A stretch of DNA of 64,000 nucleotides from Lepeophtheirus salmonis. Its lineage: Eukaryota > Arthropoda > Copepoda > Siphonostomatoida > Caligidae. The stretch spans positions 11,904,001 to 11,968,000 of the forward strand of contig NC_052141.2 of the NCBI RefSeq assembly GCF_016086655.4, in the 5' to 3' direction. Made by a program: the position numbers and the translations under genes. How positions within the stretch are numbered: the first letter of the stretch is position 1; each line of letters begins with the position of its first letter. Below the pieces are notes generated by a model. It was not told where the DNA came from and searched no databases. It worked only from the letters and a program-made list of their open reading frames with translations. Of this stretch, positions 32,830-45,300 are shown in pieces.

Positions 32830-33075
32830 ATAACTTCCTTGAGGAGAAAATATGGGCCCTCATTGGCCAGATCTTAATACAATAGATTATTTGTCTTGGG
32901 CTACGTTTAATTTAAAACATTAAACTTCTCATGCAATCAAGAACTCTCTGATTAACTCTATCAAGGAGAAAATGACCAACATACCAAGGAACTACTTCGT
33001 CAACGTCTGCTCCTCCTTCCGGTCCAAGATCCAGCCGTTATTGATGCTCTACATGGATACATCAAATGAGCTCTT
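32830..33075 (+). pseudogene. Tc1/mariner transposase C-terminal fossil
   Basis: The plus strand reads GPHWPDLNTIDYLSWATF, the third-acidic-residue motif (SPDLNPxDY type). It continues to HAIKNSLINSIKEKMTNIPR and NYFVNVCSSFRSKIQPLL, the usual C-terminal helices. One stop is visible. The N-terminal half was not found. Confidence 0.65.
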
Positions 33076-33419
33076 TTTCAACATTCATATATACAATTCA
33101 AACCAATTTTCAAGTATATCCGCCAAATTTAACTTCAATTTTTGATTGTATTTGTGTATTTTAAAATAATAGAATTTTCATAGTATAGTTGCATCGCATA
33201 CCCAGTTATGCTTGTAAAGAAATAAATTATAGGGCCATTTGGAATCTTCTCAAAGCCGGTTTATTAAATATTTGTTACATGACTACGGAAACGTTTTGAG
33301 ACTCTGATTATAATTATTATAGAGGCATAAACCTTCAAAAAAGATAAAAACTGATACCAACTTTACATGAAATCTACGTTATATTTTACTTTCATGGGAT
33401 TCAGTATGATCCAGGACCG

Positions 33420-33765
33420 TATCCAGACTAACAGACTAGGGAGGGGGGGGGGCGGTGGAAGAAAAAACAAAGCAAGGTAAATTTCAATTTTAACTATTCC
33501 GTTATACAATAGAATTAATTATATAAATATGTAACAAAATAATCTGTTCGTATTAAATTGTATTATAGTGAAAAAAATATTTTTTTTTTTGCATCATATG
33601 TGCAATAATCTTAATTTCATATATCTTATGCGGCTTAATGAACCATGGTTATTTTTATGAAAAAATCCAAAAACCAACAGTCAAGGATCGTTCCTAATTA
33701 TCGACAGCCCTAAGGACCACTCCTTAGACTGGACTAGACCGAATAAATAAGGACCGACAATAGAC
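33420..33765. repeat. M1 MITE copy
   Basis: The right end TAAGGACCGACAATAGACTA and the interior TTCCGTTATACAATAGAATT align with 18470-18640. A poly-G tract sits near the left end. It is non-coding. Confidence 0.6.
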
Positions 33766-33959
33766 TAATTATTGGAGCATCTTCTAAAAAGTAAAGCCCA
33801 TTAGATAACATCATAGCTCCTAATTATATCTTCAAGTAAACACTAAACAGTGTCTCTTGTGGACAAAAAATGACTCTGTACACCCAGTCATTTTTCAGCT
33901 TTTGATCACGTGGATCATCGTTTTGCTGCTTGGTTTAGAGTTTTAGCCATATCTATCTC

Positions 33960-34280
33960 ATTCTGTTGACAGTTAATCACCCAAGCTTTAGTCAATTTGT
34001 TACCGATTAGATATTGTAGATGAAACTTGGATAAATCATTATACGGACGAAACATAAATACAGGCCGCCAAACAGTGGACTGCAAAGATTTTCATCAAAA
34101 GAAAAGGCAAATCACGTTCGTGAACAATTATTTTGCAGAATCCCCCCCCACCAGTACTATTTGAACACTTTTACAGAGATGGGAGCGAGCATCCCTTGAA
34201 GACGTGTGTAGTTACAAGGAGACCATGTTTAATTTATCAGAAAAATGTCTGGTCATAAATTATTTAGACTACCCTCCTTA
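33960..34280 (+). pseudogene. mariner (SETMAR-type) fragment
   Basis: The plus strand reads DETWINHYTDET, stop, IQAAKQWTAK, matching the first-Asp block DExWIHxYTPETK...QW of mariner. The end TTTAGACTACCCTCC near 34265-34280 resembles the terminal repeat at 18043 in reverse, so this is the right end of an internally deleted element. Confidence 0.6.
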
Positions 34281-35306
34281 GTAAGGTTGTGCTGCCCTTA
34301 GCATTCTTGCAATTCCGGTTCTTGGACTGCTAGAACCGTAACCGACAAAGTTGAACCAAGAACGCTATATATTGCTTATTGGTGTGTCGGTTCTTGTGCT
34401 TTTGTTTCTATATAGAATATACAAAGAAATACATAATCTAAAAACTGAATTAACTTTCATTAATAAGTCAAATTTCTGACTTTTTTTTGCCCAATTGCAG
34501 TGTTTTCCAATGATTTTGTACGTCACTGGGGTGATACAGTTGTATCTGAGTTCTAAATAGATAAGGGCTTCTTATATATCTGTGAAAGTGGTTTCAGGCA
34601 ATAGAAAGTGTAAATCAAGAGGGAAGGGGTGGGGTAGATTATGAATACTAAGCTTGTCGGGCCCCCTATAATATGCCCAGCTTCCCCCTACATCTTAAAC
34701 TAAGGCCCCCTTCATACGGGTTTTATATTTTTCCCGTTTGCGCATGCCCTAACTGTATGAATATGTGTGAGTACGTAGAGAGAGAGGAAAATGATCAAAA
34801 TCTGTGGTAATTGTATATTATTTAATCATTAAAATATGTACATTTCATTCTAAAAAGAAAGAAATTTCTCAGTAAAGTGTAACGACAGTATTATTTGTAC
34901 ATAATGGAACTTATCTTAAATAATGGTCAATACACCGATATTACTTTATATAAAATGCAATTTGATATAAATAAGATATGTGTATAATATATTATATAAA
35001 AAGGAAATGAGAATTCGATGGGGAGTCTAACAAGTTGACAACAAAGGAAATTTGAGGTCATTCAAGAAGTAGTAGTAGTATTTAATAAGATTATAATAGG
35101 AAATTCTTTAGAGAGAGAGAGAGAGATTTGGAACACTACTTGCTCAAGTCGCTTAAAAAATAATGTAATAATAGTAAAACTTATGTCCATGAATTCAAAC
35201 AAAATGATGATCCAAGCGGTTCATAAACAATTAATAAAAAGTCCTTCGTTGAAGAATACTCCTTAGTCCTTATGATGATTATTATGGGGGAATAAATGCA
35301 TTCCTT
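34281..35306. other. Intergenic 3' of glutamine synthetase
   Basis: It has a phrase CCGGTTCTTGG...CCAAGAAC with dyad symmetry near 34316-34352 and a (GA)n tract at 35112-35127. No coding blocks were seen. Confidence 0.45.
35112..35127. repeat. (GA)n microsatellite
   Basis: About eight GA units within a purine run. Confidence 0.85.
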
Positions 35307-37899
35307 TTATTCATTCAAACAAATGGTTTTAACCAAAGCTCCAGTGACTTGATAGGGATCACAATTAGATGAGGGTCTACGATCCTCAAGATATCCTCTT
35401 TTTTCGTCATGTACACCCCGGGGGATACGAATGGAGCAGCCTCGGTTTGCAACACCAGCGCTGAAATCATGAATGGAAGATGTTTCATGAAGACCCGTGA
35501 GACGTCTCTCGTTGTCACGGCCTTCATTGGGATCATAAGCCTTGATGTGTCGGATGTGATGGTTTGAGAGCTTGTCAATGGCTGCCTCGATATGAGAATA
35601 TCCCTCAGGTTCTCTCATTTTAAGAGTAGAGAAGTTGGTGTGTGCTCCTGCACCGTTCCAGTCACCCTACAAGTAATATAAATTGAGTTAGACATAAATG
35701 ATGAAGTTTGGGATTATACAAAGTGCCATGCGTCAAAACTACTTTTTTTTAAGTGTGCGACTGTTGTTTACTACAATATCAGTATGTACATAGACGACTC
35801 AAGTGTGTACGCTAAAACTATCAAGTGATAATTATGACTATAGAGGGCCTACTCATCTTACCCGATTCCATGATGCATGAAGTGACTTAATAATCTGATT
35901 AAGGCACAAATTCAATATGAAATTTATGTGAAAATTTGATTTCAAAAAGAGAGGAAGAGAGAAAAAGAAGAAAAGAAAGAAAGTTAAAATTTAGTTTTGT
36001 CATGCTCCATAAAATATTGGCAAAATTGAAAGACATTTGAACTCCATAATAGGTTTGTTAAATGTTAAAATGACTTACAGGCATTGGCTTTGGATCAATT
36101 GAGACGATAACACCAAATTCTTCAGCAATACGATGTAAAATAAACCTTGACATCCATAGATCGTCCCCCATTTTAATACCCTCACAGGGGCCCACTTGAT
36201 ATTCCCACTAAAAAATCAAAAACATGACATTAAAAAACAAAACTAAAATAAAGACACGAAAATTACATATACGAAATAACATGCATGATTAAACCCGTTT
36301 GTGTACATTGAAGCCTCTTCATGTAAAGGAATTAAATAATGTCTAAAAGTTTCTACGTCTTAATCAAACATGCAAATTCCTCTTGCTACTTAACACAGAC
36401 GAAAGAGGATAATCACAACTTTACCTGAGCTGGCATAACTTCAGCATTCGTTCCAGCAATTTTGACTCCGGCAAAAAGACAGGCTTTATAGTGAGCCTCA
36501 ACAATGTCACGCCCATAGACCTTATCTGCACCTACACCACAGTAGTATGGGCCTTGGGGTCCAGGAAATCCATTCTTTGGCCATCCGAAGGGATGCTTGT
36601 CAATATCAAGAAGAGTGTATTCCTGCTCAATACCGAACCAGGGCTTTTGTTCCGCACATCTAAATATGGGGGAAACAATAATATTGGTTGACAGGTGGAA
36701 GATGGAAGACAAATTCTTTATTTACCTGTTCATTAGGTCATTGCAGGTCTTTCTGTGGTTTGAGGGGGTGGGTTTCTTATTGTATTTGTAGGTCTCACAG
36801 AGCACAAGTTTATTATTACAAAGACGGAAGGGATCGTTGTAGATAGCCACGGGATGGAGATAGACGTCTGAGTTGGAGCCTTCAGCCTGTCCAGTGGAGC
36901 TTCCATCAAAGTTCCAAATAGGGAGTTCTAAATGAGTGTTTGGTTATAATAAATATTAAATATATTACATTAGTAAAAAGGGCTTTTGAAGGTTAACTTC
37001 ACAAGCAGCAAATAAAATAAGTAGAAAAACCAAACGTAAATAACTTTAAAAAAATGGCCTTGAAGGGGTAAAAATGGAGTGATTCGTCATTGATTTTATC
37101 TAGGCATCAAAGATACAAGTTTGTCTAGTATTGAGTAAAGAACTTGGATATCATTAAGTAAATATACTTTAAAGTCCGTAGCATCGAATGAAAGAATCAC
37201 GCGATACTAACGTGTTAACGTTATGTACTGAATACTTCATTTTGTCGATGTGAAAGAGTGCGTTAAAGGGGAAAAGGGAAGCATTAGAACAGAGGTCTTT
37301 AAATACTACACATGCGTATTTTTTTCAGTAAGATATTACATGTCAGTAACATGATATGAGTGCGTGTAATGACAAAATTGTAGACATCTTCGTAGAAAAA
37401 GTATATTTGTAACCTACGAGATATTAGTATTAATTATTAAGCCGTTTTTGAAAATCCAAAAGTATATTTTAGCAAGCACTCTAGCTGCACTTTTCATATA
37501 TCAAAGTTACCAAGATTTAATTTTCTTTTTGATCCAACTGCTATTTACACACCCCTCCTAATAACATTTTTAAATATCTAAAAATGTTTGTAAATGTACT
37601 TATAATAACAATAATAATAATGTCAAGGGATGACTGCTGCTAAGATTTACCTTCAGGTTTCTCGGGAATAAATTCCACAGTCCTTGTTTTGCATCGGAGA
37701 TTTTCTCCGGAGCCGTCGATCCAAACGTACATACATTGTACCATGTCCTTGGGCTGTTCCAAGTCCAAATATCTACAATGAAGAGTGTTATTTAATTATA
37801 ATAAGTATAAAGTAGTGGTGGAGAGGGAAACTCCGGAGGAGGAGTAGAATGGACCTACTTGGAAAGGACCTTTTTGTTTAGGGATGCATTCACGTTCAT
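35307..37899 (-). CDS. GLUL: Glutamine synthetase (EC 6.3.1.2)
   Basis: It condenses ammonia and glutamate to glutamine with ATP; it is the animal type II enzyme. Six coding exons on the minus strand, all with GT/AG borders, are 37899-37859, 37772-37651, 36927-36726, 36659-36425, 36207-36079 and 35666-35307. They sum to 362 residues (human 373). The start MNVNASLNKKVLSKYLDL aligns with the family N-terminus. Signatures are MYVWIDGSGENLRCKTRT, LPIWNFDGSSTGQAEGSNSD, KPWFGIEQEYTLLD, GPYYCGVGADKVYGRD, KIAGTNAEVMPAQWEYQ, VGPCEGIKMGDDLWM, AGAHTNFSTLKM, RRLTGLHETSSIHDFSAG and EDRRPSSNCDPY. Active-site Glu, His and Arg positions are intact. An AATAAA overlaps the TAA stop (35306-35311). The exon with the ATG has an AG acceptor upstream (37935), so a non-coding first exon must exist; a candidate is at 43575. 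Confidence 0.97.
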
Positions 37900-37934
37900 G
37901 CTGCCTGATGGGAGTAGGATGATGTTGTCGAAGT
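37900..37934 (-). other. 5' UTR part of glutamine synthetase exon 2
   Basis: The acceptor CTTTTAG precedes ACTTCGACAACATC, 35 bases ahead of the ATG. No upstream ATG occurs in it. Confidence 0.75.
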
Positions 37935-39204
37935 CTAAAAGAGAGAGAATATAGACTGGGTGAGTGATTGAGAAATGTAGAAAATTCTCAACACTGAAAT
38001 ATTATAAACTGTTTCCAACTATAGCCTTGTATGGAGTCATACACTCATCTGAACTTCACTCCGATTTAGCGTCTTCTTTAAATAACGAAAAATATCAAGG
38101 AGTAAGAAAAAGTATTTTAGGGAGTAAATCAAAAAGCGCACTCGACGAGCCTACAAAAAAAACACAAACAAACTAGAATTGAGGATCTCCCCCTCTCTTC
38201 TACTCCCTATCTTATTGACAATCACGATACGAGAACAACAACAGAACGGACGCACTTAAACAATAATGACAAAGAACTAATATAGAGCAAATTTGATTAA
38301 TGGACGACGACGGTACGATTAAAATTATATACATATGTCCGTCAATTTTAATAGAACTAGTTAGTTACTTATACTAGTAGTAACTAGTAAGTACCTAGAC
38401 AATTATATAAAGAAAAGGTGAGGTTGGGTTGTCACTAAATAAAGACGCATCTCAATGTGTTTTACTATTATTTTGAAAACAAAATGGTATCCATATCCCT
38501 CTAGGGACTCTTCCACCTTATTAATAATGAACTTAGTAATCCTGTTGAATCTTATTGCGCATTAAATGCTAAAAAGTTTTTCTACCTGATGATTCCTTTT
38601 TTGTGTGTGTAACTATTTTTGGGGTCAAAATCTCTATAACTATTATAAAAAAAATAAAAGGGTCAATCTATCTTGTATAGGTAGGTTTAAATGCTATGAG
38701 ATATAAACATTCATAAATATATGTGTACTGTATTTTTTTTGTCTTAATATAAATGCAAGTGCTTCTTCTTCAGAAGTATTTTTCTTTCCTTCCTTCCGCC
38801 TTTCCTATCTCAACTCAACTCCACTCAACACCCCACCCCCTCTCTGACCCTGAAAACTCGATTACGCATAAAGAAGTTGAACTTATCTCTTTTAACAACG
38901 TTTTATCGAATGTCTCCCGTTTGAGCTCAAATACATTTGATTAAATTATGGAAAATCTTTATCCATTTTAAAAACTTATTTGATCAAGTACATAACTTGA
39001 TTATATCTCGCAACCTTTCATTTAAAAAGAAATAAAGAAAAATGAGCCTCAAATCAGCTTCTTAAGTTAGCCATTTTTTATCAACTATGGACTTACCGCA
39101 GTTGGTCTTAGGTCACTGCAACCTATGAAACCACAGAAGCCCCACTATTGATAGCTATTCGAAATGGCTTTTCGAAAAAGTTCCTCCCTGGCCTCACTTA
39201 TTAC
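37935..39204. other. Probable first intron of glutamine synthetase, no exon seen
   Basis: AT-rich with no coding blocks. It is the start of a roughly 5.6-kb intron if the candidate first exon at 43575-43618 is right. Confidence 0.45.
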
Positions 39205-39520
39205 CCAGAGATGGATTTTTGTAAGTGCCTGGAGAAGGGGGGACAAGATATATGGTACACCTGAATTAAGACCCTTGTTAATATAAGCTGCCTGTTTTAT
39301 GATTTCGGAGGGAGAAAATGAAATACTGCTATAAAAGGACTATAGAGGACTACATTTAAAATAGCATTAGTGGTGGGAAAATATTATAATTATATTAAAG
39401 TTCATATATATTTATTAGGCATTTTTAAATTAGTGAGAATTATTATTTTAGAGGAAGATGTTAACACACTCACGATTAATTAAATAATGAACAAAAATTT
39501 TAAAAAATACCACGGAATAA
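39205..39520. repeat. R1 repeat, copy 3
   Basis: It aligns with 13693-14035 from AGAGATGGATTTTTG through GCATTTTTAAATTA to AATAATGAACAAAAA. Confidence 0.65.
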
Positions 39521-39784
39521 AGAAGTTTTTCTTTTTTTCATCGATATACTTAGTTTTTTCTTTAGTTCTTACCCATATCTCTACCCAGATTGGGCCTACA
39601 TAACCATGTTTCAGTCATTTTGGGAATTGTTCATTGTAATACAAGACAATATTTGAATTCCCCCAATCAACATTCAAAATATTCTTATAGAGCAAATTAG
39701 CAACAAAGTAACTGTTTATGTTAGTGAGGTATTATTACAGCGTTATGTGTTATAAAAAGAGAGAGATCTAAAGGTTGCGTGCCT

Positions 39785-39935
39785 CGAGCTTATATATGTC
39801 CATGGATAAAGATGTGAAAATTGCCGAAATCCTTAATTGTGAGTTTAAATTATAAAAAAAGTAAATGTGGGTTCACCACGAGCTTTTTTACTTACACTAA
39901 GCCCGCCCCGACTGTCAAAAAGGTAAGGAAACATT
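39785..39935 (+). pseudogene. Tc1-type transposase N-terminal scrap
   Basis: The plus strand reads MDKDVKIAEILNCEFKL, then VNVGSPRAFLLTLSPPRLSK in a shifted frame. It resembles the start of a Tc1 transposase helix-turn-helix. The support is weak and short. Confidence 0.35.
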
Positions 39936-40239
39936 AAATAATAATTAACAATTTTAACAAGAAATGTTTTTTTTTTTTTTTTAGACTAGAGAATATTTCT
40001 TAAATATTATATAAATTGAATTGATAACCTTATCAATGACAGAGTATGGAATGACAAGAATTCTAAATGAAAGTCCTTGTTTTTTATAAATTAATATAAA
40101 ATTCCAAATCCCATGTATTTCACTTTTTGAGATCATAATACGCAGAGTCAGCTGAAAATGCACTTCATCTTTGTTTATTTCTGGTAACCGAGAGGATATT
40201 CATGATATATTTATATTACAGATGTCTATCAAAGTTACC

Positions 40240-40480
40240 AATAAATGTGGTGCGTCAACATAAAATCAATCTTGAACAAAAAACAAGAAATTAATATATT
40301 TTAATTAATTATTTTACTTCATATATATATATAATATACATACATACATCCAAATACTTATTATCTTGTGTCAGTCCTTATTTAAGATTGAAGACTCGCA
40401 TCCTGTCCAGTTCAATCTGGATGCGGTCCGGTTTAGTTCTAAAACCTATATAGTTCGGTGCTTGATGACGTCATTCAACT
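40240..40480. repeat. Repeat fragments: GTGGTGCGTCAA unit and an M1 end
   Basis: GTGGTGCGTCAACATAAAAT with CAATCTTGAACAAAA at 40248 recurs at 42058. GTGTCAGTCCTTATTTAAG near 40370 matches the M1 terminal sequence. GTCCAGTTCAATCTGGATGC follows. Confidence 0.5.
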
Positions 40481-40734
40481 TTATTATTTCTCTTTTTAAT
40501 CAGAATAGTTTGTTGATCATTTTTGTGAAGATTTCAATTCTGACAAAAATGATTCTTGTTTGCTGTTGTGTTGACTGTCCACATATCGTTTCGACAATTG
40601 TCACACCTTTAACCCTGCACCATTTTGAACCTACCTCAACACTATACTGCAACTCTGTCAATACCGAGTACACAGCAATGCTGAAATTGTCATTATAACA
40701 GAACGCATAGAGGCTGTCCATGATCAGTAGGGAT

Positions 40735-41215
40735 GCTAATGGGGAGTAATTTGGGCATGTTAAAAAAAAAAAGAAACCGACAATCAACATGGCAATCCTC
40801 ACAATTTGAAGAATGTTTTGAAGAAATGAAGTTTAGCTGTTAGGAAGCTTCACTAGATCAACTACATCAGCTGTGACCAGGGAGGAAGGAAAAATAATAT
40901 AAACAAGGACATTTGCTTGCTAGTATTACTCCGATGTCGATCCCCAATTCTACTCCCAGTCCAATAATTTTTACAATTATAACTCCGCAACGAATCTTCA
41001 TGGTTACGCTGCTCCGTCTTTTATGAGCACACGCGAATACTTTTAGAATGGATGATCGACATTAGAATAATTCTTCCCTATGACCATGGTTATTTCCATC
41101 TCCACCTTGTCACTGCGACTTTTACTTGATCTAAAGAATCATCCTAACAGATAGGCTTCTCTGTTACCATGTTGATAATAGGGGTTTTTTCGGTTTTTTT
41201 TAACGTGCCCAAAAT
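40735..41215. mobile_element. Fold-back/MITE with long inverted ends
   Basis: The left end GGGCATGTTAAAAAAAAAAA...CAACATGGCAA mirrors the right end ACCATGTTGATAAT...TTTTTTTTAACGTGCCC. Inner blocks are also inverted (GATGTCGATCCCCAATT at 40932 and ATGATCGACATTAGAATAA at 41050). A related half copy lies at 28255-28535. It is non-coding. Confidence 0.7.
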
Positions 41216-41739
41216 GCTATCAATTAGAATCACGGTGCATGATAATAGTTTTTTATTCCTTTAGGTCAAGTTACGCCAAGGATAGTCACAATATATCTGT
41301 AATACCTTCATCTAAATGTCATTGATTAAATAAGGGGTTTATCAAACTAAATATCATTGTTATTTTGTCAAAAAAATTCTTGAAACAAATAAGTTGTGCA
41401 AAAATCAAGTATTTTTTTTTTGTTACGTTCAAAATAATGATATGATTTGATGGTAGAGCAACATAAATGAAACTACTCTATAGCTCTGAATAATTGAGTA
41501 AGGAAACAAATGAGAGTTTTTATATTTTATCAACTCTTATCAAAGAAAATAATGATTTATAAATTAATCATAGCGCTTAGAGACTACATATTATATGGCG
41601 TGTCATGATATTTCAAACAATCAAAATGAAATGAGCATATCAATTAACCTAGTTGGTAATTAGAATGATCAACGTTGAAATTTAGAAAAATGTATTTTAA
41701 GGGGAAGAAATTGCAACGCGAGCAGACATTGCAATTTGT
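41216..41739. other. Intronic or intergenic AT-rich DNA
   Basis: The 41610-41680 part (CAATTAACCTAGTTGGTAAT) is shared with 6960-7080. Nothing else was recognised. Confidence 0.4.
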
Positions 41740-42190
41740 ACACCACAGGCCAGTATTTCATGGACATATTTGAGTCATTTATAGGCATATTATTCAAATT
41801 TATGTTTATAATTAAGATACCCATGAATTTTAACTATAGTTTAAAACCTTTACTTGATAAAAGAGCCTCCGATATGGGCTCTTTCTTTTATGGTAACAAT
41901 CCATTTTAGCTACTTGGAGTGCAATTTTGCTGCACACCCAAAGGGTTAGTAAACATAATTTGTTAATTGAAAATGTCGATAATGAATAATGTAATCCTCA
42001 CTTCATTTTGAGAAAAATCATTTTAGCTTCTTTATCTGTGGAACGGGCATATCCGTGGTGCGTCAATTTAAAACAATCTTGAACAAAAGTCAAGAAGACG
42101 AGAAAATCCCAATTTATTTATTTAAACATACGACCCAATATTTCATAGACATATTTGAGTACATTACAGGCTTATTATTCAAATTAATGG
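41740..42190 (+). repeat. Direct duplication about 385 bases apart
   Basis: TATTTCATGGACATATTTGA...GGCATATTATTCAAATT at 41754 recurs as TATTTCATAGACATATTTGA...GGCTTATTATTCAAATT at 42136. The second copy is preceded by the GTGGTGCGTCAA unit. Confidence 0.6.
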
Positions 42191-43111
42191 GATGAGTGTA
42201 GACACCCAAGTGTTTGAGCTATATTTGAGGGACTTATATCAAACCCGATATGAACCCCTTCAACTATTGATGGAACGATTCCAAACTAATAATACCCGAT
42301 GCCGATTCTATAATATTTTAAATAATAGTTAAAGATACCATTTTGCTATAAATTTCTAATATATTCTCAATTGATAAAATAAATCGCCTTGCTTTAGTTA
42401 ATATAAATAATATTTATAATGATGTCCCGCGAGCTGAATTTTGCTGCAAAAGTATTTTCGACGGTTTATATAGTCTACACATCAATATTTTACTATAGTC
42501 TAATTATAACTAATATATTTTTAGTGGTGTTGATGCTGATTAATATAATGATAATATGTAGATAAATAAAAGTTTTTAGATGACTAATATTTATTCTTTT
42601 CATATTTATCCTTAAAGAGGGAAGATTGTTTCGAAAAAAAAAAAAAAATCGAATACTAATACATATTAAAATTTCAACCAGTAAATTAACTTCAAGTTGT
42701 AGCTACTATTTAAACAAAGAAAATAATGATGGTTACTAAGATGACAATACTCTATTATTGAAATGCTGCAATCTCCTGGAGGAACGGGGATTATGTTTAA
42801 GCTTAAATCTCAACAGATATGCCAAATTAGTTAGTAGCTAGCAGATTGAAAATCAAATTTGACGATTTAGATTTATGTGGAAAAGGGTCCCCTTCCTCAT
42901 CTATTTATAAATATTCATTTATGCATTATAATTCATCTATATTAATGTTTGTCGTATGTCTTTTGGTCCGAAGAGGACTTTTGAGTCTATACTTAATAAA
43001 CTGCGTAATTCCAAGTAATGTCGATGACTCCCACTAGGCTAAAAAAATCAAACACATATTACATTTCAAACGAACTGGAATTAAGAGTTCATATTGCTCA
43101 AGTGTCAACAA
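42191..43111. other. AT-rich DNA, nothing recognised
   Basis: No coding or repeat block could be supported. Confidence 0.4.
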
Positions 43112-43139
43112 GTTTCTACATAGAAAACTATGTAGAAAC
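43112..43139. repeat. Perfect 12-bp hairpin
   Basis: GTTTCTACATAG, AAAA, CTATGTAGAAAC, followed by a further GTAGAAAC. It lies about 440 bases downstream of the candidate first exon of glutamine synthetase on that gene's strand. Confidence 0.8.
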
Positions 43140-43574
43140 GTAGAAACTGTAATAAAATATACCTTCTAAATTTCAAAGAGAAAAGAGGTTGTTAGTCTTG
43201 GTAGATTGACATACATGTTATAATGGGCTCGAAAAAGAAAAACAGAGAATCCCAAGTAATAAATAATAATTTATATAAGAATCAGAATCGCAAATTAAGC
43301 GTTATTTTTGCGATGTCGATTCCAGAGAAACACCCGATTCCGATTAATCGCCCCATGACTACTTTCAACCATAAAATATGTCATCATTCTTTTAAAGTAA
43401 AAAATCAATTGTTACCCCTTGGACTATTAATAAAAATAATTTTTCCTGATAGAAATTGAAGATAATTAATCATATACGAATACAAAAGTAATCCACACTC
43501 AATTACCATCTACCTTTCTTTTCTCTTGAAAGGCAATATATGTTATATATTGTAAAGTATTACAAGGCTCTTAC

Positions 43575-43625
43575 CTTAAGAATGGACGTAGTGGACTTGT
43601 ACTTATCGTATGAGAACTGAAAAAG
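43575..43625 (-). promoter_or_regulatory. Candidate promoter and non-coding first exon of glutamine synthetase
   Basis: Reading the minus strand, TTTTTCAGTTCTC at 43624-43612 matches the arthropod initiator TCAGTY (start at about 43618). It is followed after 44 bases by CTTAAG then GTAAGAG, a strong donor at 43574. The glutamine synthetase exon with the ATG needs such an upstream exon, and no other minus-strand coding gene intervenes. No TATA box was seen. The link is inferred from position and splice signals only. Confidence 0.4.
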
Positions 43626-44389
43626 GATGGTTGTTTTGCTACAAGTTCTTCTCTTTCGATTGTCCTTTCTCTTTGCTCTGCCTTACTCGAATGAAAATCC
43701 ACTTTTAGTTAGTTCATTTGAAGACCTAATAAACACGTCTTTCTTCACAGAAACAATTGACGAATAATAATAAATATTATTATTTTACCTAATATATATT
43801 GGATGCAAGACAAGACAAGTGGGGGGCTAGGAGGAATAAAGTTCTTTGTGTTAGTATTCAATTTGTTTCGAATGAGAAGTAGTAGTAGTAGATATTATAG
43901 TATTTGTCGTAGAATAAGCAACAAATGGGTTTCTTCTCTCTTTTCGGCCAGAAAGTTCTTCTCTTCTTCTTTCCTAATTCCTTTTCTTCTCCTGCTGTTT
44001 TTTTTTTTCATTCATTGTACAACGTTCGTAGACCCTAGGTAGTAGGCTACACTCACCTCACTTACTCTCGCTCTCTTTCTTTAATAAGTCTTATTTCCCA
44101 TTTCATCACAAGGCATAATATATATCTATAGAATGTGAAAGCCTCTCCTTGACAGCTTTTAACCTGACGCTCTCCTGAACGTCAATTTCAAATCCCTAAT
44201 ATTTATATATACGTACATCAGTCAATAGATTCAAAAACTCTTTGAGAGGGGAAGGATGCTCTAAAACACGAGATAAAACTAGATATGGGGCCCATCAATA
44301 CTCAAGGAAGCTCAGATAATTTATCTCAAGCTTAACTTTTTGTAAATTTTTATTCAGAAATTATATTTTTAACTCTTTGGCTGTGCCAC
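43626..44389. other. Intergenic, nothing recognised
   Basis: It contains AGT repeats near 43880 and a pyrimidine-rich strip. No coding block was seen. Confidence 0.4.
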
Positions 44390-45300
44390 AAATATCACTT
44401 AAATTAGCCAAAATTGATTGTTACAATAAAATTACAATAGGTAATTGATGTATTTTATGTATTTAAAAGGGTGCATATAGGAGCAGTCACATAAATAATA
44501 ATATAAAGCTTCTCAAACTGGGCCTTAATTATCAATATCTTAATATAATCACTTAAATAAATAGGTTTATTTGATGTGTATACTAGGACCCGCGTTGTAG
44601 GGCTAAATAGTAGGGATTAAAAACAAAGGACGAGTGTAGAAGAAGAGATACAGAAAGTGTGATGTAGAAGGAGATATATTTTGAAAGAGAGAAGGAAAAT
44701 CAGGTTTTATTTCTCTTAAAAACATGCTTTTAATGACTTTGGAGGCCCAAAAAGCTATTATCGGAGCATGCTTGGTTATTTTATACGTCTACTTGCTAAA
44801 TTTCTGACAAATTCGTCGGATCATTTTTGAATCCTTCTTTATTTGCTTTACATATTATTCATAACAGACATATTTGAGTATAAATGGGCCGGAACAATTG
44901 AGTTGGTTATTATTTATTTACAAAATATAACATATATTTTGCGTCATACATATCTATTGCGTCTTAAATATTGATATGAGTCAAAAGAAATAAAAAGAGA
45001 CACTTACCAAATAAAAAAATGGATCATAGTTGACGAATGGTGTGGTTGAAGGATAGTTTACATACATTTCCCAATGTTTCCAAGTTAGTTTCACGATACC
45101 TCGCAACTACAGGTACATCTGCATCATTAAACCATTACCCCCCCCTAAACTCTGGGGATATTGTGAATGCTAATCTGTCTTGTCAATTACCGGAAAATGT
45201 AGACAAACTCATCTTTTGCCAAGCAAAACAAAAAATAAATTAAATTAATGAATAATTTTATAACCCGTGTAAAATTTATATCAACTCTCGTTTTTTTTAA
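44390..45300. other. Intergenic with one satellite-like unit at 44400-44500
   Basis: TTAGCCAAAATTGATTGTTACAATAAAATT with TTTTATGTATTTAAAAGGG resembles units at 46.2-46.8 kb and 47.6 kb. The remainder is unassigned. Confidence 0.45.

Noticed and set aside
35315..35578. 87-codon minus-strand frame
   Set aside because: It is an alternative frame of the last glutamine synthetase exon.
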